From contig DASXDU010000013.1 of the NCBI GenBank assembly GCA_036490515.1, positions 1-64,000 on the forward strand: a stretch of 64,000 nt of DNA. Direction: 5' to 3'. This DNA is from Palsa-1150 sp036490515. GTDB taxonomy: Bacteria > Myxococcota_A > Polyangia > Polyangiales > Polyangiaceae. The translations under genes were made by a program, and so were the position numbers. The notes beneath the pieces were generated by a model. That model was not told where the DNA came from, searched no databases, and worked only from the letters and a program-made list of their open reading frames with translations. Below, one piece after another: positions 40,698 through 48,563 of this stretch (positions are counted from its first letter, which is position 1; each line of letters opens with the position of its first letter).

Positions 40698-40769
40698 GAC
40701 CCCGTTGTAGACCGCTCCACCTTGCTCCCGGCCGCCTTTCGCGGGACAGTCCCGGCGGGAGGCGCCCGC

Positions 40770-40997
40770 ATGGTGCTCGTGCTGGGAATCGTCGCGCTCG
40801 TCGTCGTCATCGCCGGGGTCTCCGCCGCGCTCGCCCTGGCGTCGCGCCAGGCCCGGGAGGACAGCGGCCCCGCGTCGGTCCCGACCGACTTCGTCGCGCC
40901 GGTGAGCTCGGGCGGGTACTCGTGGCGCCGCACCGACGAGAGCCTCGAGGAGTTCCAGGCCCGCATCGCCCGCATGAACGAGCAGGCCAAGACGTAG
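40770..40997 (+). CDS. Small single-pass membrane protein
   Basis: A 75-residue protein with one N-terminal helix (VLVLGIVALVVVIAGVSAALALA), a type-I-like orientation signal and a hydrophilic tail ending SYSWRRTDESLEEFQARIARMNEQ. The ribosome site GGCGGGAGG lies before the ATG. No function known. Confidence 0.6.
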   Translation: MVLVLGIVALVVVIAGVSAALALASRQAREDSGPASVPTDFVAPVSSGGYSWRRTDESLEEFQARIARMNEQAKT

Positions 40998-41074
40998 CCT
41001 CGCGTCGAACTTGGCCCGGCCCGGCCAGCCCGTGCATCGTCGCCCTCCGCACCACGCAGCCCCTGGAGGCGACG

Positions 41075-41452
41075 ATGAAGGATCAGTCGAACGCCGCGCG
41101 CTCCGACACCCCCGAGAACGCCGGCTACCCCGGACCCGAGCGCCGACGGCACCGCGTCTACATGACGCGCAACACCGAGTATCACTTCCGCGACGGCTTC
41201 TGCGTGGCCGTCCGCGACCGCCGTACGGGCGACTTCCTGCAAGGGCACCTCGCCCTGCAGCGGCGCATCCACGGGGGGCTCAAGTTCTTCGAGGGCGGGG
41301 GCATCGCGCCGAACGCCGGCGAGCCGCGCACGGGCGAGAGCCTGTACTTCGCGAGCGAGGGCCGGGACCTCGTGACCAGCCCGCTCGAAGGGGTGGAGCG
41401 CCCCGCCCGCGAGATCGTCGCCGCCTACCCGTCGCGCAGGACCCGCTCCTGA
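41075..41452 (+). CDS. Small hypothetical soluble protein
   Basis: A 125-residue basic protein of unknown role, with a middle section of the kind PERRRHRVYMTRNTEYHF and LHGGLKFF-like strands (GFCVAVRDRRTGDFLQGHL, then HGGLKFFEGGG). Codon use is normal for the window. The ribosome site CTGGAGGCG lies before ATG 41075. I see no known domain; it may bind RNA or ligand given the basic start, but that is a guess. Confidence 0.6.
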   Translation: MKDQSNAARSDTPENAGYPGPERRRHRVYMTRNTEYHFRDGFCVAVRDRRTGDFLQGHLALQRRIHGGLKFFEGGGIAPNAGEPRTGESLYFASEGRDLVTSPLEGVERPAREIVAAYPSRRTRS

Positions 41453-41458
41453 GGGGCG

Positions 41459-41476
41459 TCGCCGGCCGCGCGGCGA
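41459..41476. terminator. Hairpin between the 41075 gene and the acetyltransferase
   Basis: TCGCCG-GCCGCG-CGGCGA (6-base arms) lies seven bases after the 41075 stop. It has no T-tract and is only weak evidence for termination. Confidence 0.25.
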
Positions 41477-41517
41477 GCCATGCAAGACGGCGAAGTTCGA
41501 AGTAACGTCGTCGGGGC

Positions 41518-42102
41518 ATGCTCGTCGTTCCCCCGCGCACCGAGGTTCGCCACCGTCCCATCGAGACGCAGCGCCTCGTGCTCACGCCGGTCGAGCCGTC
41601 GGACGCGTCGGACCTGTGGAACGCGGTCGACACGTCGCGCGCGCACCTCGAGAAGTGGCTGCCGTGGGTGCCGTTCAACACGGACCTCGACGCGTCGTGG
41701 CGCTACTGCGAGGCCTCGGCGAGCGACTGGGACCACGCGCGCGCGCTGCGCCTCACCATTCGCGAGCGGGGCACGCGGCGCTTCCTCGGCGTCGTCGGGC
41801 TCGAGTCGCTCGCGCACCTGCACCAGAGCGCGGAGCTCGGCTACTGGCTGCGGCTCGACGTGGCCCGCCGCGGCTACATGACCGAGGCGGCGCGCGCGAC
41901 GGTGATCTGGGCCTTCAAGCGTCTGAACGCGCACCGCGTCCGCGTCGCCGCCGCGACGGACAACTTCGCGTCCCTCGGCGTCATCAAGCGCCTCGGCTTC
42001 CACTTCGAGGGCGTCGCCCGCGAGGCCGAGCGCTGCCAGGGGCGGTGGCTCGACCATGCCCTCTTCGCGATGCTCGCCACCGACGGCGGGCCTACTCCGT
42101 AG
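41518..42102 (+). CDS. GNAT-family N-acetyltransferase (RimJ/RimL-like)
   Basis: A 194-residue acetyltransferase moving acetyl from acetyl-CoA to an amine. It opens with the typical IETQRLVLTPVEPSDA, has the W-L-PWVPF anchor (WLPWVPFNTD), the AELGYWLRLDVARRGYMTEAARA motif A for acetyl-CoA, and SLGVIKRLGFHFEGVARE of motif B. These features are those of the ribosomal-protein and aminoglycoside-type RimJ/L group. The substrate is unknown. Its stop lies nine bases before the left terminal repeat of the non-coding element. Confidence 0.88.
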   Translation: MLVVPPRTEVRHRPIETQRLVLTPVEPSDASDLWNAVDTSRAHLEKWLPWVPFNTDLDASWRYCEASASDWDHARALRLTIRERGTRRFLGVVGLESLAHLHQSAELGYWLRLDVARRGYMTEAARATVIWAFKRLNAHRVRVAAATDNFASLGVIKRLGFHFEGVAREAERCQGRWLDHALFAMLATDGGPTP

Positions 42103-42111
42103 GCTCGCTGG

Positions 42112-42152
42112 GGAGACGAGAGGGGGAAACAGGAAGGTCAGAAGATCAGAAG
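42112..42152 (+). repeat. Left terminal inverted repeat of the element
   Basis: GGAGACGAGA, then a 5-base variable spacer, then AAACAGGAAGGTCAGAAG, then ATCAGAAG. Pairs with 42797-42837 on the other strand. Confidence 0.8.
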
Positions 42153-42176
42153 GCGAGAGGGGGCCTTCACGGGGTT

Positions 42177-42236
42177 GCACGGGTGGAAGGCTCGTCGGCA
42201 CCTCGGGCGTGTGCACGTGAGCCTTCCACCCCGTGC
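42177..42236. other. Long imperfect hairpin inside the element
   Basis: The arms GCACGGGTGGAAGGCTC (42177-42193) and GAGCCTTCCACCCCGTGC (42219-42236) pair over 17 bases with a single one-base bulge around a 25-base loop. It would make a very stable RNA or cruciform. The left arm is present in the relative at 33984-34000. Confidence 0.7.
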
Positions 42237-42399
42237 AGCGCGCGAACTCCCCTCGACGCTGCGCGCTGGCCGTCTGGCTGACTCGGGGGCGGGTCAGGGA
42301 GGGCCGGGGGCCGCTCCGTCTCCGTCGCGATCGAGTCACCGGGAGAGGGTCGGGGCTCGGACTGACGCGAGGGCCGCTCAGCGGGAGGGGCTCGCCTCT

Positions 42400-42777
42400 C
42401 TGCCTGACACGTGACCCCCTCTGCGAGGCGCGTTCACCCGCCTGCCTGACTCGCGACCCCCTCTGCGAGACGCGCTCACCCGCCTGCCTGACTCGCGACC
42501 CCCTCTGCGAGGCACGCTCACCGGCCTGCCTGACTCGCGACCCCCCCTGCGAGACACGCTCACCCGCCTGCCTGACTCGCGACCCCCTCTGCGAGACACG
42601 CTCACCCGCCTGCCTGACTCGCGACCCCCTCTGCGAGGCGCGCTCACCGGCCTGCCTGACTCGCGACCCCCTCTGCGAGGCACGCTCACCCGCCTGCCTG
42701 ACGCGCGACCCCCTCTGCGAGACACGCTCACCGGCCTGCCTGACTCGCGACCCCGTCAACGAGACGCCCTCCCCCGC
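42400..42777. repeat. Nine tandem 42-base repeats (minisatellite)
   Basis: Units begin CTGCCTGACTCGCGACCC at 42400, 42442, 42484, 42526, 42568, 42610, 42652, 42694 and 42736, an exact 42-base period. They differ by a few transitions and a C/G change near the end of each unit, and the last decays after about 20 bases. Open frames exist on both strands because 42 is a multiple of three; there is no start signal or codon bias pointing to a protein. Confidence 0.9.
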
Positions 42778-42796
42778 CCGACACCCCCCCTCACTG

Positions 42797-42837
42797 CTTC
42801 TGATCTTCTGATCTTCCTGTTTCTCTATCTCGTCTCC
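42797..42837 (-). repeat. Right terminal inverted repeat of the element
   Basis: Read on the minus strand it is GGAGACGAGA, a spacer TAGAG, then AAACAGGAAGATCAGAAG and ATCAGAAG. Bases 42825-42837 also encode the last residues and stop codon of the BtuF-like gene. Confidence 0.8.
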
Positions 42838-43730
42838 GCGTAGCGCCCCACGAGCCCCCGGACGCGCGCGATGCCCTCGACGCTTCGCGCGCCGTACCAG
42901 CAGAGGTCTTTTCCGCCGGTGCGGACGACGGCGCCGGTCTTCGCCGCCGGGATGGGGAGCGCGCGGAACACGTCGGCGTCCTCCTCGCTGAAGGGGTGGG
43001 GCTCGTCGGGGAGGACGACGAGGTCGGGCGCGCGGGCGACGACCTCGTCGAGTGTCACGCGCGGGTAGCGGACGTCCTTGCCCTCGACCTTCTCCGGCGG
43101 CAGCGGCGCGGCCTTCCCGAGGTCGGCGGCGAGCGGGTAGCGGCGCTCGCGGTCGGCGAAGACGTTCTGCGCGCCGCAGAGGTCGAGCATGTCGCTGATG
43201 AAGGTGTCCCCGTGAACCGTCATGAGGGGCTTCATCCAGATCGGGCAGAAGGCCCGGAGCGGCGCCGTCGTGCCGCGCGCCTCGTCGGCGTCGCGGAGCG
43301 CGTGGTAGCCGCGCGCGAGGAGGTCCTTCACCGCGGCGTCGCCCTCGACGCCGAAGATGCGGGCGAGCCGCGCGAGGTGGGCGAGGCCGTCGGCGACGCG
43401 CTTCGGGAACGCGACGTAGACGCGAACGCCCCGCTGCGCGAGCGCCTCGAGGTCGCCGCGCGTGTTCTCCTCCTGGTTGGCGATCACCAGATCCGGCGCG
43501 AGCGCGCAGACGTCGTCGACGCGGGGGTTCTTCGTGCCGCCCACGCTCGGGAGCTTCGCGACCAGCTCCTCGGGGAGCTCGCAGTAGTCCGTCCGCCCGA
43601 CGAGCGCGCCCGCGCACCCGAGGGCGGCCACCGACAGCGTGTCGCTCGGCACCAGCGACACCACCCGCCGCGGCGGCGCCGGGAACTCCAGCGATCGCCG
43701 CCGGTCGTCGAGCACGCGCACCGGCTTCAT
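42825..43730 (-). CDS. BtuF-like helical-backbone metal/cobalamin-binding protein, no signal peptide
   Basis: A 301-residue periplasmic-binding-protein fold of the helical-backbone class (BtuF/FecB/ChuT). It begins RRVVSLVPSDTLSVAALGCAGALVGRTDYC, the standard phrase for this family, and has KNPRVDDVCALAPDLVIANQEENTR. Unlike transport-associated members it has no signal peptide, and no permease or ATPase gene is near, so it may act in the cytoplasm or with a remote partner. The last residues and stop codon lie in the right terminal repeat of the element. It follows the Cys-rich lipoprotein gene by seven bases. Confidence 0.82.
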   Translation of the reverse strand: MKPVRVLDDRRRSLEFPAPPRRVVSLVPSDTLSVAALGCAGALVGRTDYCELPEELVAKLPSVGGTKNPRVDDVCALAPDLVIANQEENTRGDLEALAQRGVRVYVAFPKRVADGLAHLARLARIFGVEGDAAVKDLLARGYHALRDADEARGTTAPLRAFCPIWMKPLMTVHGDTFISDMLDLCGAQNVFADRERRYPLAADLGKAAPLPPEKVEGKDVRYPRVTLDEVVARAPDLVVLPDEPHPFSEEDADVFRALPIPAAKTGAVVRTGGKDLCWYGARSVEGIARVRGLVGRYAETR

Positions 43731-43737
43731 GCGCGCC

Positions 43738-44073
43738 TCAGTCCCCTTCGTCGTCGAACACGTCCGGCGGAGGCGGCGGCGCGGGAGGGCCTCCGTCGGC
43801 GTGCGGCCCGACGCGCGTCGCGCAGTGCGACCACGCGCGGTCGTCGCAGGCTCCCTCGCCCTTCGCCACGCACGCCAGGACGTTCGGCCCCTCGTTCTCG
43901 GCGAGGCGGTCCATCACGAGGTTGCACCCGCGCCGGCACTCGTGCTTCGAGCAGCGCGACGCGTGCACCTCGCACGACTTCGCGCACGTCTCCTCGAGCC
44001 CGCGCGGGGCCGACTCGACCTCGCACGCCGCGAGGCCCGCGAGGAGCACCATTCCCAGCACCAGCGTGCGCAC
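43738..44073 (-). CDS. Small Cys-rich lipoprotein
   Basis: A 111-residue exported lipoprotein. MRTLVLGMVLLAGLAAC is the signal peptide with Cys at about 17. The mature part has eight cysteines in CxxxCxxxxxxC-type spacing (ETCAKSCEVHASRCSKHECRRGC, then a second group around VLACVAKGEGACDDRAWSHC) and ends in a Pro/Asp tail. GTG start with AGAAGG seven bases upstream. The pattern resembles small secreted disulfide-rich proteins; function unknown. Likely cotranscribed with the BtuF-like gene. Confidence 0.7.
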   Translation of the reverse strand: MRTLVLGMVLLAGLAACEVESAPRGLEETCAKSCEVHASRCSKHECRRGCNLVMDRLAENEGPNVLACVAKGEGACDDRAWSHCATRVGPHADGGPPAPPPPPDVFDDEGD

Positions 44074-44136
44074 GGACAGCCTTCTAACCGGCCCGGGCAC
44101 CGTCGACAACGCCCCGCGTCGGAGTAGCCTCTCCGC

Positions 44137-45678
44137 ATGAATCCCAACGGGGCGCCGCCGAGGGTCATCATCCGCAACTGCGACTCGTACGACCCCGAGC
44201 GGATCCGCGCCATCGTGCGCGAGGGCCTGAAGGAGCTCGACCTCGTCCCCCACGGGCGCACGCTCGTGAAGCCCAACCTCGTCGCCGCGGGCGACCAGTT
44301 CCCCCACGCGTTCACGCGGCCCGAGCTCGGCGAGGGCGTGCTCCGCGCCCTCAAGGACGTCGGCGCCGACCGCATGAGCGAGCTCGCCGTCGGCGAGCGG
44401 TGCGGCATCACCATCCCCACGCGCCTCGCGTTCGCCGAGTCGGGCTGGGACGCGATGCTCGCGAAGGTGAAGGGCGTCCGGCGCTACTGCTTCGAGGAGG
44501 AGCCCCAGGTCGAGATCACCTACACGCACGCGAAGCGCCTGCGCGACTACGTCTTCACGCCGCAGCCCATCGCGAAGGCCGACTTCTTCGTCAACTGCCC
44601 CAAGTTCAAGGCGCACCCGTGGACCACGGTCACCTTCTCGATGAAGAACTACATCGGGATCCAGGACGACCGGCACCGCCTCATCGACCACGACCACCGT
44701 CTGAACGAGAAGATCGCCGACCTCCAGTACATCATCCAGCCGCAGTTCATCGTCATCGACGGCATCGTCGCGGGCGAGGGGCGCATGCTCACGCCCAAGC
44801 CGTTCGACCTCAAGCTCATCGTCATGGGCAACAACCAGGTCGCGTTCGACGCCGTCTGCTGCGCCATCATCGGCGTCGACGCGAACACGGTGGACCACAT
44901 CCGCTTCGCGGCCGAGCGCGGCTTCGGCACCACCGACCTCTCGAAGATCCGCGTCACGGGCGACGTGTCGCTCGACGACGCGAAGAAGCGCGCGAAGGGC
45001 TTCGAGGTGGGCCTCATCCGCGTCGAGAAGTACTTCGAGGGCACGCACGTCACGGCCTACGCCGGCCCGCCGCCCGAGACGGAGCACACCGACTACTGCT
45101 GGGGGGGCTGCCCCGGCGCCATCGAGGAGGCCGTCGAGATCCTCCGCCAGATCGACGACCAGTTCGACGCGAACGCGCCGCGCATGCACGTCGTCTTCGG
45201 CGCGTACACCGGCGGCATCGACGCCAAGCCAGGCGAGAAGGTCGTCTTCATGGGCGACTGCGTGAAGTGGGAGGGCAAGCTCCCGGGCAGCGACGAGGTC
45301 GTCCAGATCGGCAGCAAGTACAAGGACCGCTCGACGAAGGACCCGCACCACGCCAAGCACGACGACATCTACGGCAAGCTCGCGAGCGTGCGCGCCACCG
45401 TCAAGGAGAGCAAGGGCGTCTCCTACGTGCGCTTCGAGGGCTGCCCGGTGAGCGTCGCCGAGCAGGTGCTCGCGCTCGTCTTCCTCACGGGCTGCAAGAA
45501 CCCGTTCTTCGTGCCCGGCGAGTCGCTCAAGTTCAACAAGCACTACCTCTCGTGGAAGGCCGTGACGGCGTACAAGCGCCTCATGGGCACGCCCTACCAG
45601 CTCCACGGGGAGGGCGAACGCGGCGAGGCGAGGCCGGTCCTCTCCGCCCCAGCCGGCGGCGGAGGCGAGGCCGAATAG
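44137..45678 (+). CDS. DUF362-domain protein
   Basis: A 513-residue soluble protein whose DUF362 core spans about residues 5-260: VLVKPNLV, FFVNCPKFKAHPWTTVTFSMKNYIGI and GNNQVAFDAVCCAIIG are characteristic. The C-terminal half (about 300-480) has Cys-rich phrases (DYCWGGCPGAIEEA, EGCPVSVAEQ, TGCKNPFF) of uncertain use. Family members often carry iron-sulfur clusters, but a standard CxxCxxCxxxC ferredoxin motif is not present here. It ends with a Gly/Glu tail, and the next gene starts one base later. Confidence 0.85.
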   Translation: MNPNGAPPRVIIRNCDSYDPERIRAIVREGLKELDLVPHGRTLVKPNLVAAGDQFPHAFTRPELGEGVLRALKDVGADRMSELAVGERCGITIPTRLAFAESGWDAMLAKVKGVRRYCFEEEPQVEITYTHAKRLRDYVFTPQPIAKADFFVNCPKFKAHPWTTVTFSMKNYIGIQDDRHRLIDHDHRLNEKIADLQYIIQPQFIVIDGIVAGEGRMLTPKPFDLKLIVMGNNQVAFDAVCCAIIGVDANTVDHIRFAAERGFGTTDLSKIRVTGDVSLDDAKKRAKGFEVGLIRVEKYFEGTHVTAYAGPPPETEHTDYCWGGCPGAIEEAVEILRQIDDQFDANAPRMHVVFGAYTGGIDAKPGEKVVFMGDCVKWEGKLPGSDEVVQIGSKYKDRSTKDPHHAKHDDIYGKLASVRATVKESKGVSYVRFEGCPVSVAEQVLALVFLTGCKNPFFVPGESLKFNKHYLSWKAVTAYKRLMGTPYQLHGEGERGEARPVLSAPAGGGGEAE

Positions 45679-46386
45679 ATGGCGCGCGGGTTCGACGTCG
45701 CGTCGTCGACGTTCGCGTCGGTGCTGCGTCTCGGAGCGGGCCTTCGCGCGCATCCGGCCGCGCGGCAACCGGCGAAGCTCCTCGAGCTCTACGAGTTCGA
45801 GGCGTGCCCCTTCTGCCGGCGCGTGCGCGAGGCCCTCAGCGTCCTCGATCTCGACGCGATGGTGTACCCGTGCCCGCGCGGCGGGACGCGCTGGCGTCCG
45901 CGGGTCGTCGATGCGGGCGGCAAGGAGCGCTTCCCGTACCTCGTCGACCCGAACACGGGCCGCTCGATGTACGAGTCGGCCGACATCGTCGACTACATCG
46001 GCGCCACGTATGGGGGTGCGGGTGCGCCGGTGTGGCTCGGTCCACTCGCGGTCGCGAGCGGCGGTCTCGCGGCAGCGGTGCGCGCGGGCCACGGCCGCGC
46101 CGCGCGTCCCTCGTCCCCTCCCGGGAAGCCTCTCGAGCTCTGGAGCTTCGAGGCCTCTCCCTACTGCCGGCTCGTGCGCGAGGCGCTCTGCGAGCTCGAG
46201 CTCCCCTACGTCCTCCACAACGTCGCGAAGGGCAGCCCGAAGCGCGAGGCGTTCGTGGCGCGCTCGGGCCGGATGAGGGTGCCCTACCTCGTCGACCCCA
46301 ACGCTGCCGAGGGCGAGCCCGCGCGCGCGGGAATCTTCGAGAGCGCCGACATCGTGCGATACCTGGGCCGGTACGCCTCCGCATGA
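45679..46386 (+). CDS. Protein with two tandem glutathione S-transferase N-terminal domains
   Basis: A 235-residue protein with two thioredoxin-like GST_N/glutaredoxin domains (about residues 32-112 and 130-232), the first with CPFCRRVREAL and the second with SPYCRLVREAL, in which the first Cys of the CxxC is lost. Both halves contain VPYLVDPN and ESADIV glutathione-contact motifs, but no GST_C helical domain follows. Plant and bacterial relatives exist with this duplicate form. Starts one base after the DUF362 stop, so the two are cotranslated. A membrane-proximal or thiol-transfer role for the pair is inferred only. Confidence 0.82.
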   Translation: MARGFDVASSTFASVLRLGAGLRAHPAARQPAKLLELYEFEACPFCRRVREALSVLDLDAMVYPCPRGGTRWRPRVVDAGGKERFPYLVDPNTGRSMYESADIVDYIGATYGGAGAPVWLGPLAVASGGLAAAVRAGHGRAARPSSPPGKPLELWSFEASPYCRLVREALCELELPYVLHNVAKGSPKREAFVARSGRMRVPYLVDPNAAEGEPARAGIFESADIVRYLGRYASA

Positions 46387-46505
46387 GGGCTCGTCGCGGG
46401 CTTCACGAGCTGGAGCAGCGGCACGAGAAAGTCGCCTGACCCTGCGGCCGGGCGAGCGTACACTCTGCAGGTCCTTGGTTCCGACCTCGGGGGAGGGGTA
46501 GGCGA

Positions 46506-46736
46506 ATGCCAAAGCGTTCCTCCCATGCCTGCGTGGATTGCGGCACGCGTGTGCCGCCACAAGACGACGAGTCCGCTCTCATCAGCATGAAGTACGGCTG
46601 GCGCCTCACCCGCACGACGGCCCCCGACGGCGCGGCCGTGCTGGAGTGGCGCTGCCCGAAGTGCTGGGCCGCGTTCCGCGAGCGACGCGGTCCGGGCGAC
46701 GGCAAGCGCCCGCCGGGCGAATCGGAAGGCAAGTGA
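46506..46736 (+). CDS. Small zinc-ribbon-like protein
   Basis: A 76-residue protein with two Cys pairs, CVDC at about 9-12 and CPKC at about 50-53, separated by a strand-rich segment, a zinc-ribbon arrangement. Tail is Gly/Arg/Pro-rich. Strong ribosome site (GGGGGAGGGG) before the ATG. May bind nucleic acid or serve as a structural zinc protein. Confidence 0.7.
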   Translation: MPKRSSHACVDCGTRVPPQDDESALISMKYGWRLTRTTAPDGAAVLEWRCPKCWAAFRERRGPGDGKRPPGESEGK

Positions 46737-46820
46737 GACACACCGCCTACATCGGCATCCGCGGCCTCGTTTCAGCGTCCAGAGCTAGGCGCGAGCGCCG
46801 CGGCGCAATATGCTCTCACC

Positions 46821-48563
46821 ATGCCGAGTGACTCGTCGAACGCACGCCACGACGTGGGCGATGCGGCCGATCCCGTGAAGGGAACGGACGGCGCAGTCGC
46901 CTCGCCTGGCGCGCAGTCGGGCAAGACGCCGCAGGCGCGTCCGGCCGGCGAGCGGATCGAGACCGGCGACGCGGCCGACGAGATCGGCGCGGCCCTCGCG
47001 CAGCTCGAAGTGGGCTCGGTCGTCGACGGCAAGTACCGCGTCGACCAGGTGCTCGGTCGCGGGGCGATGGGCGTGGTCGTGCAAGCCACGCACCTGCACC
47101 TCGGCGAGCGCGTCGCGCTCAAGTTCCTCCGTTACCGCGCCAAGGGCGGCGCGACGGACGACTTCCAGTCCCGCTTCAAGCGCGAGGCCAAGGTCAGCGC
47201 GAAGCTCAAGAACGAGCACATCACGCGCGTCATCGACGTCGGCGTGTGGCGCGACCGCGTCCCGTACATGGTCATGGACCACCTGACGGGCACGGACCTC
47301 CGGCAGGTCATTCGCTCGGGCGAGCCCATCCCCGTCCCCGTCGCCATCGACTACACGGTGCAGGTCTGCGAGGGCATCGCCGAGGCGCACGCCATCGGCG
47401 TCGTTCACCGCGATCTCAAGCCGTCGAACCTCTTCATCACGAAGCGCGCCGACGGGTCCGACCTCGTGAAGATCCTCGACTTCGGCATCTCGAAGTGGAC
47501 GGCCGACGAGACGGAGCTCGACGAGCTGACGCAGACGGGCGTCGTCCTCGGCTCGCCGAAGTACATGGCGCCCGAGCAGCTCTTCGGGTCGAACGAGGTC
47601 GACTCGCGCGCCGACGTCTGGTCCACCGGCGCGATCCTCTACGAGATGCTCGCGGGCCGGCCGCCGTTCGACCTGCCCACGTTCACGAAGATCTGCGCCG
47701 AGCTCTCCACCGACCACCCCCCGCCCCCCATCATCGCCAAGCGGAGCGAGGTCACGCCCGAGCTCGAGGCGGTCGTCATGCGGTGCTTCGCGCGCGCGCC
47801 CGACAAGCGCACCCAGAACGTCGCCGAGCTCGCGGGCGAGCTGCTCGACGCCGTGCAGGCGCCGTTCGCCGACGCCGTCCGGCAGAAGATCCTGGCGACG
47901 CTCGACCCGAAGAACGGGCGCGACGCCCTCGGCACGACGGGGAACCGGGCGATGCCGTCCGGAGCGTACACGAGCATGTCCGGCTCGACGTCGAGCGCGC
48001 GCCTCGTCTTCCCGCCGCCCCCCGCGCCGCCCGTGACCGAGGTCGCCACGGCGGCGCCCACGTCGATCTCCGCCGCGCAGCCCGCGCCGCGCAAGAGCCG
48101 CGCAGCCTGGGTCGTCCTCGCCGTGCTGGTGCTCGGGGGCGTGGGCGTGTTCCTCGCGTTCGGCATGGGCAGCGAGAGCGACAAGGCCAAGGCGACGCAC
48201 GAGCCCGCGCTGACGACCGAGCCGCCTGCGCCGGCCCCTCCCCCGCCGGCCGTCACCGCCGCGGCCACGACGACGCCGACCGCGACGATCGCCAAGGCCC
48301 TGCCCACGGCGACCGGAGCGAATCCGGCGACAGTCGCGAACGGGGGCGCCCCGCCCGTCGCGCCCGCGCCGAACCCGGGGCCCCCTGCCGTTCACGCTCC
48401 CTGGCGTGCGAACCTGCCGAGGTGGAGCAACGCGAACCTTCAACAGGGGCACGAGAGCCCGGCTGCGGCTGCAGGTCCCACGTCGACGGCCGCTCCTGCG
48501 CCGACCGCGGCGGCGCCTACCGCGGCGACGCCGAGGCCCGATCCGCTGGGGGACCGCCAATGA
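46821..48563 (+). CDS. Ser/Thr protein kinase with transmembrane anchor
   Basis: A 580-residue Pkn-type kinase. The kinase domain lies at about residues 70-340, with GRGAMGVV, the lysine in VALKFLRY, HRDLKPSN, ILDFGISKW and APEQLFG intact. After an Ala/Pro linker a single membrane helix (WVVLAVLVLGGVGVFLAFG) sits at about 430-450, and the extracytoplasmic part is low-complexity Ala/Pro/Thr. This is the common myxobacterial receptor-kinase form. Its stop overlaps the start of the next gene (ATGA). Confidence 0.93.
   Translation: MPSDSSNARHDVGDAADPVKGTDGAVASPGAQSGKTPQARPAGERIETGDAADEIGAALAQLEVGSVVDGKYRVDQVLGRGAMGVVVQATHLHLGERVALKFLRYRAKGGATDDFQSRFKREAKVSAKLKNEHITRVIDVGVWRDRVPYMVMDHLTGTDLRQVIRSGEPIPVPVAIDYTVQVCEGIAEAHAIGVVHRDLKPSNLFITKRADGSDLVKILDFGISKWTADETELDELTQTGVVLGSPKYMAPEQLFGSNEVDSRADVWSTGAILYEMLAGRPPFDLPTFTKICAELSTDHPPPPIIAKRSEVTPELEAVVMRCFARAPDKRTQNVAELAGELLDAVQAPFADAVRQKILATLDPKNGRDALGTTGNRAMPSGAYTSMSGSTSSARLVFPPPPAPPVTEVATAAPTSISAAQPAPRKSRAAWVVLAVLVLGGVGVFLAFGMGSESDKAKATHEPALTTEPPAPAPPPPAVTAAATTTPTATIAKALPTATGANPATVANGGAPPVAPAPNPGPPAVHAPWRANLPRWSNANLQQGHESPAAAAGPTSTAAPAPTAAAPTAATPRPDPLGDRQ

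Larger units (their letters stand above)
42112..42837. mobile_element. MITE-like non-coding element with 41-base terminal inverted repeats
   Basis: This 726-base intergenic block is bounded by 41-base inverted repeats that agree at 37 of 41 positions (left 42112-42152, right 42797-42837). Inside are a long imperfect hairpin (42177-42236), a degenerate GC-rich stretch and nine 42-base tandem repeats. It encodes no transposase and no convincing gene, although frames stay open because the repeat length is a multiple of three. The right repeat supplies the stop codon of the BtuF-like gene. A shorter relative sits at 33921. Mobility is inferred from architecture only. Confidence 0.65.

Noticed and set aside
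42400..42777. CRISPR array
   Set aside because: Repeats are head-to-tail with no unique spacers and no cas genes nearby.
42233..42811. Plus-strand frame of 192 residues made of 14-residue repeats
   Set aside because: No ribosome site, repeats open on both strands because the period is a multiple of three, and the composition follows the DNA repeat rather than codon bias.
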